Shown here piece by piece: positions 5,090 to 5,186 of a DNA stretch of 5,186 nucleotides. The stretch spans positions 1-5,186 of the forward strand of contig PXBU01000340.1 in the NCBI GenBank assembly GCA_003566795.1, read 5' to 3'. The position numbers and the translations under genes are program-made. The notes beneath the pieces were generated by a model. The model did not search any database and was not told the DNA's origin. It saw nothing but the letters and a program-made list of their open reading frames with translations. The DNA is from Puniceicoccaceae bacterium (lineage in GTDB: Bacteria; Verrucomicrobiota; Verrucomicrobiia; Opitutales; Coraliomargaritaceae). How positions within the stretch are numbered: the stretch's first letter is position 1; every line of letters starts with the position of its first letter.

Positions 5090-5186
5090 ATGAAAACTTT
5101 TATTCGGCTCTCCCTCGCCCTGTTCGTCTTGTTTGTCATGCTGGTTGCTTCGGTGCTGGTCATCCTGACCCGACCCGGGGTGCAGA
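5090..5186 (+). CDS. Membrane-anchored protein, N-terminal part (runs off the right edge; possibly AsmA-like)
   Basis: The ATG at 5090 opens 32 codons that continue past the window. The product begins MKTFIRL and has a single hydrophobic segment (about residues 6-27), followed by TRPGVQ. This is either an uncleaved inner-membrane anchor or a signal peptide, with the rest probably periplasmic. The short basic start, one helix and immediate periplasmic chain resemble AsmA/TamB-type envelope proteins, but too little is present to assign a family. It starts 99 bases after yjbQ and may have its own promoter at 5050-5078. No Shine-Dalgarno is visible before the ATG. Confidence 0.6.
   Translation, partial: MKTFIRLSLALFVLFVMLVASVLVILTRPGVQ

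Overview
The window most likely comes from a GC-rich (by eye) Gram-negative bacterium of the PVC group, perhaps Verrucomicrobiota (Opitutae-like). The basis is a ThuA-like exported lipoprotein candidate of the kind common in Planctomycetes and Verrucomicrobia, a FucP-type permease, and the lack of a clear Shine-Dalgarno sequence at every start. This placement is inference, not proof.

Layout. Positions 1-208 (minus) hold the N-terminal part of a FucP-like MFS permease that runs off the left edge. A 241-base divergent intergenic region with two short perfect inverted repeats (285-297 and 352-366) separates it from a tight two-gene unit on the plus strand. This unit encodes an NADP-type 2,5-dioxovalerate (alpha-ketoglutaric semialdehyde, KGSA) dehydrogenase (450-2030) and, 19 bases later, a DapA/NAL-family lyase or dehydratase/deaminase (2050-3000). 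A convergent intergenic region with a 10-bp hairpin (3075-3101) follows, then a minus-strand ThuA-like protein (3148-4119). Upstream of that is the broken 5' end of a DUF3095-family gene (4234-4401, minus). An intact plus-strand YjbQ/UPF0047 gene lies at 4571-4990. The window ends in the first 32 codons of a membrane-anchored protein (5090-5186).

How the genes work together. The DapA-family enzyme and the KGSA dehydrogenase plausibly perform the last two steps of a pathway ending in 2-oxoglutarate: deamination or dehydration to KGSA, then oxidation. The lyase resembles, from memory, the pyrroline-4-hydroxy-2-carboxylate deaminases of bacterial hydroxyproline catabolism, so that route is preferred. 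Sugar-acid routes through 2-keto-3-deoxypentonate or 5-keto-4-deoxyglucarate end in the same pair and would fit the FucP-like permease better. The substrate therefore stays open. The ThuA-like protein, the DUF3095 remnant and YjbQ show no clear link to this pathway.

No mobile element, CRISPR array, tRNA or rRNA was seen. The most notable points are the uncertain substrate of the permease/lyase/dehydrogenase cluster, the abrupt truncation of the DUF3095 gene beside a hairpin, and several unexplained inverted repeats between genes.
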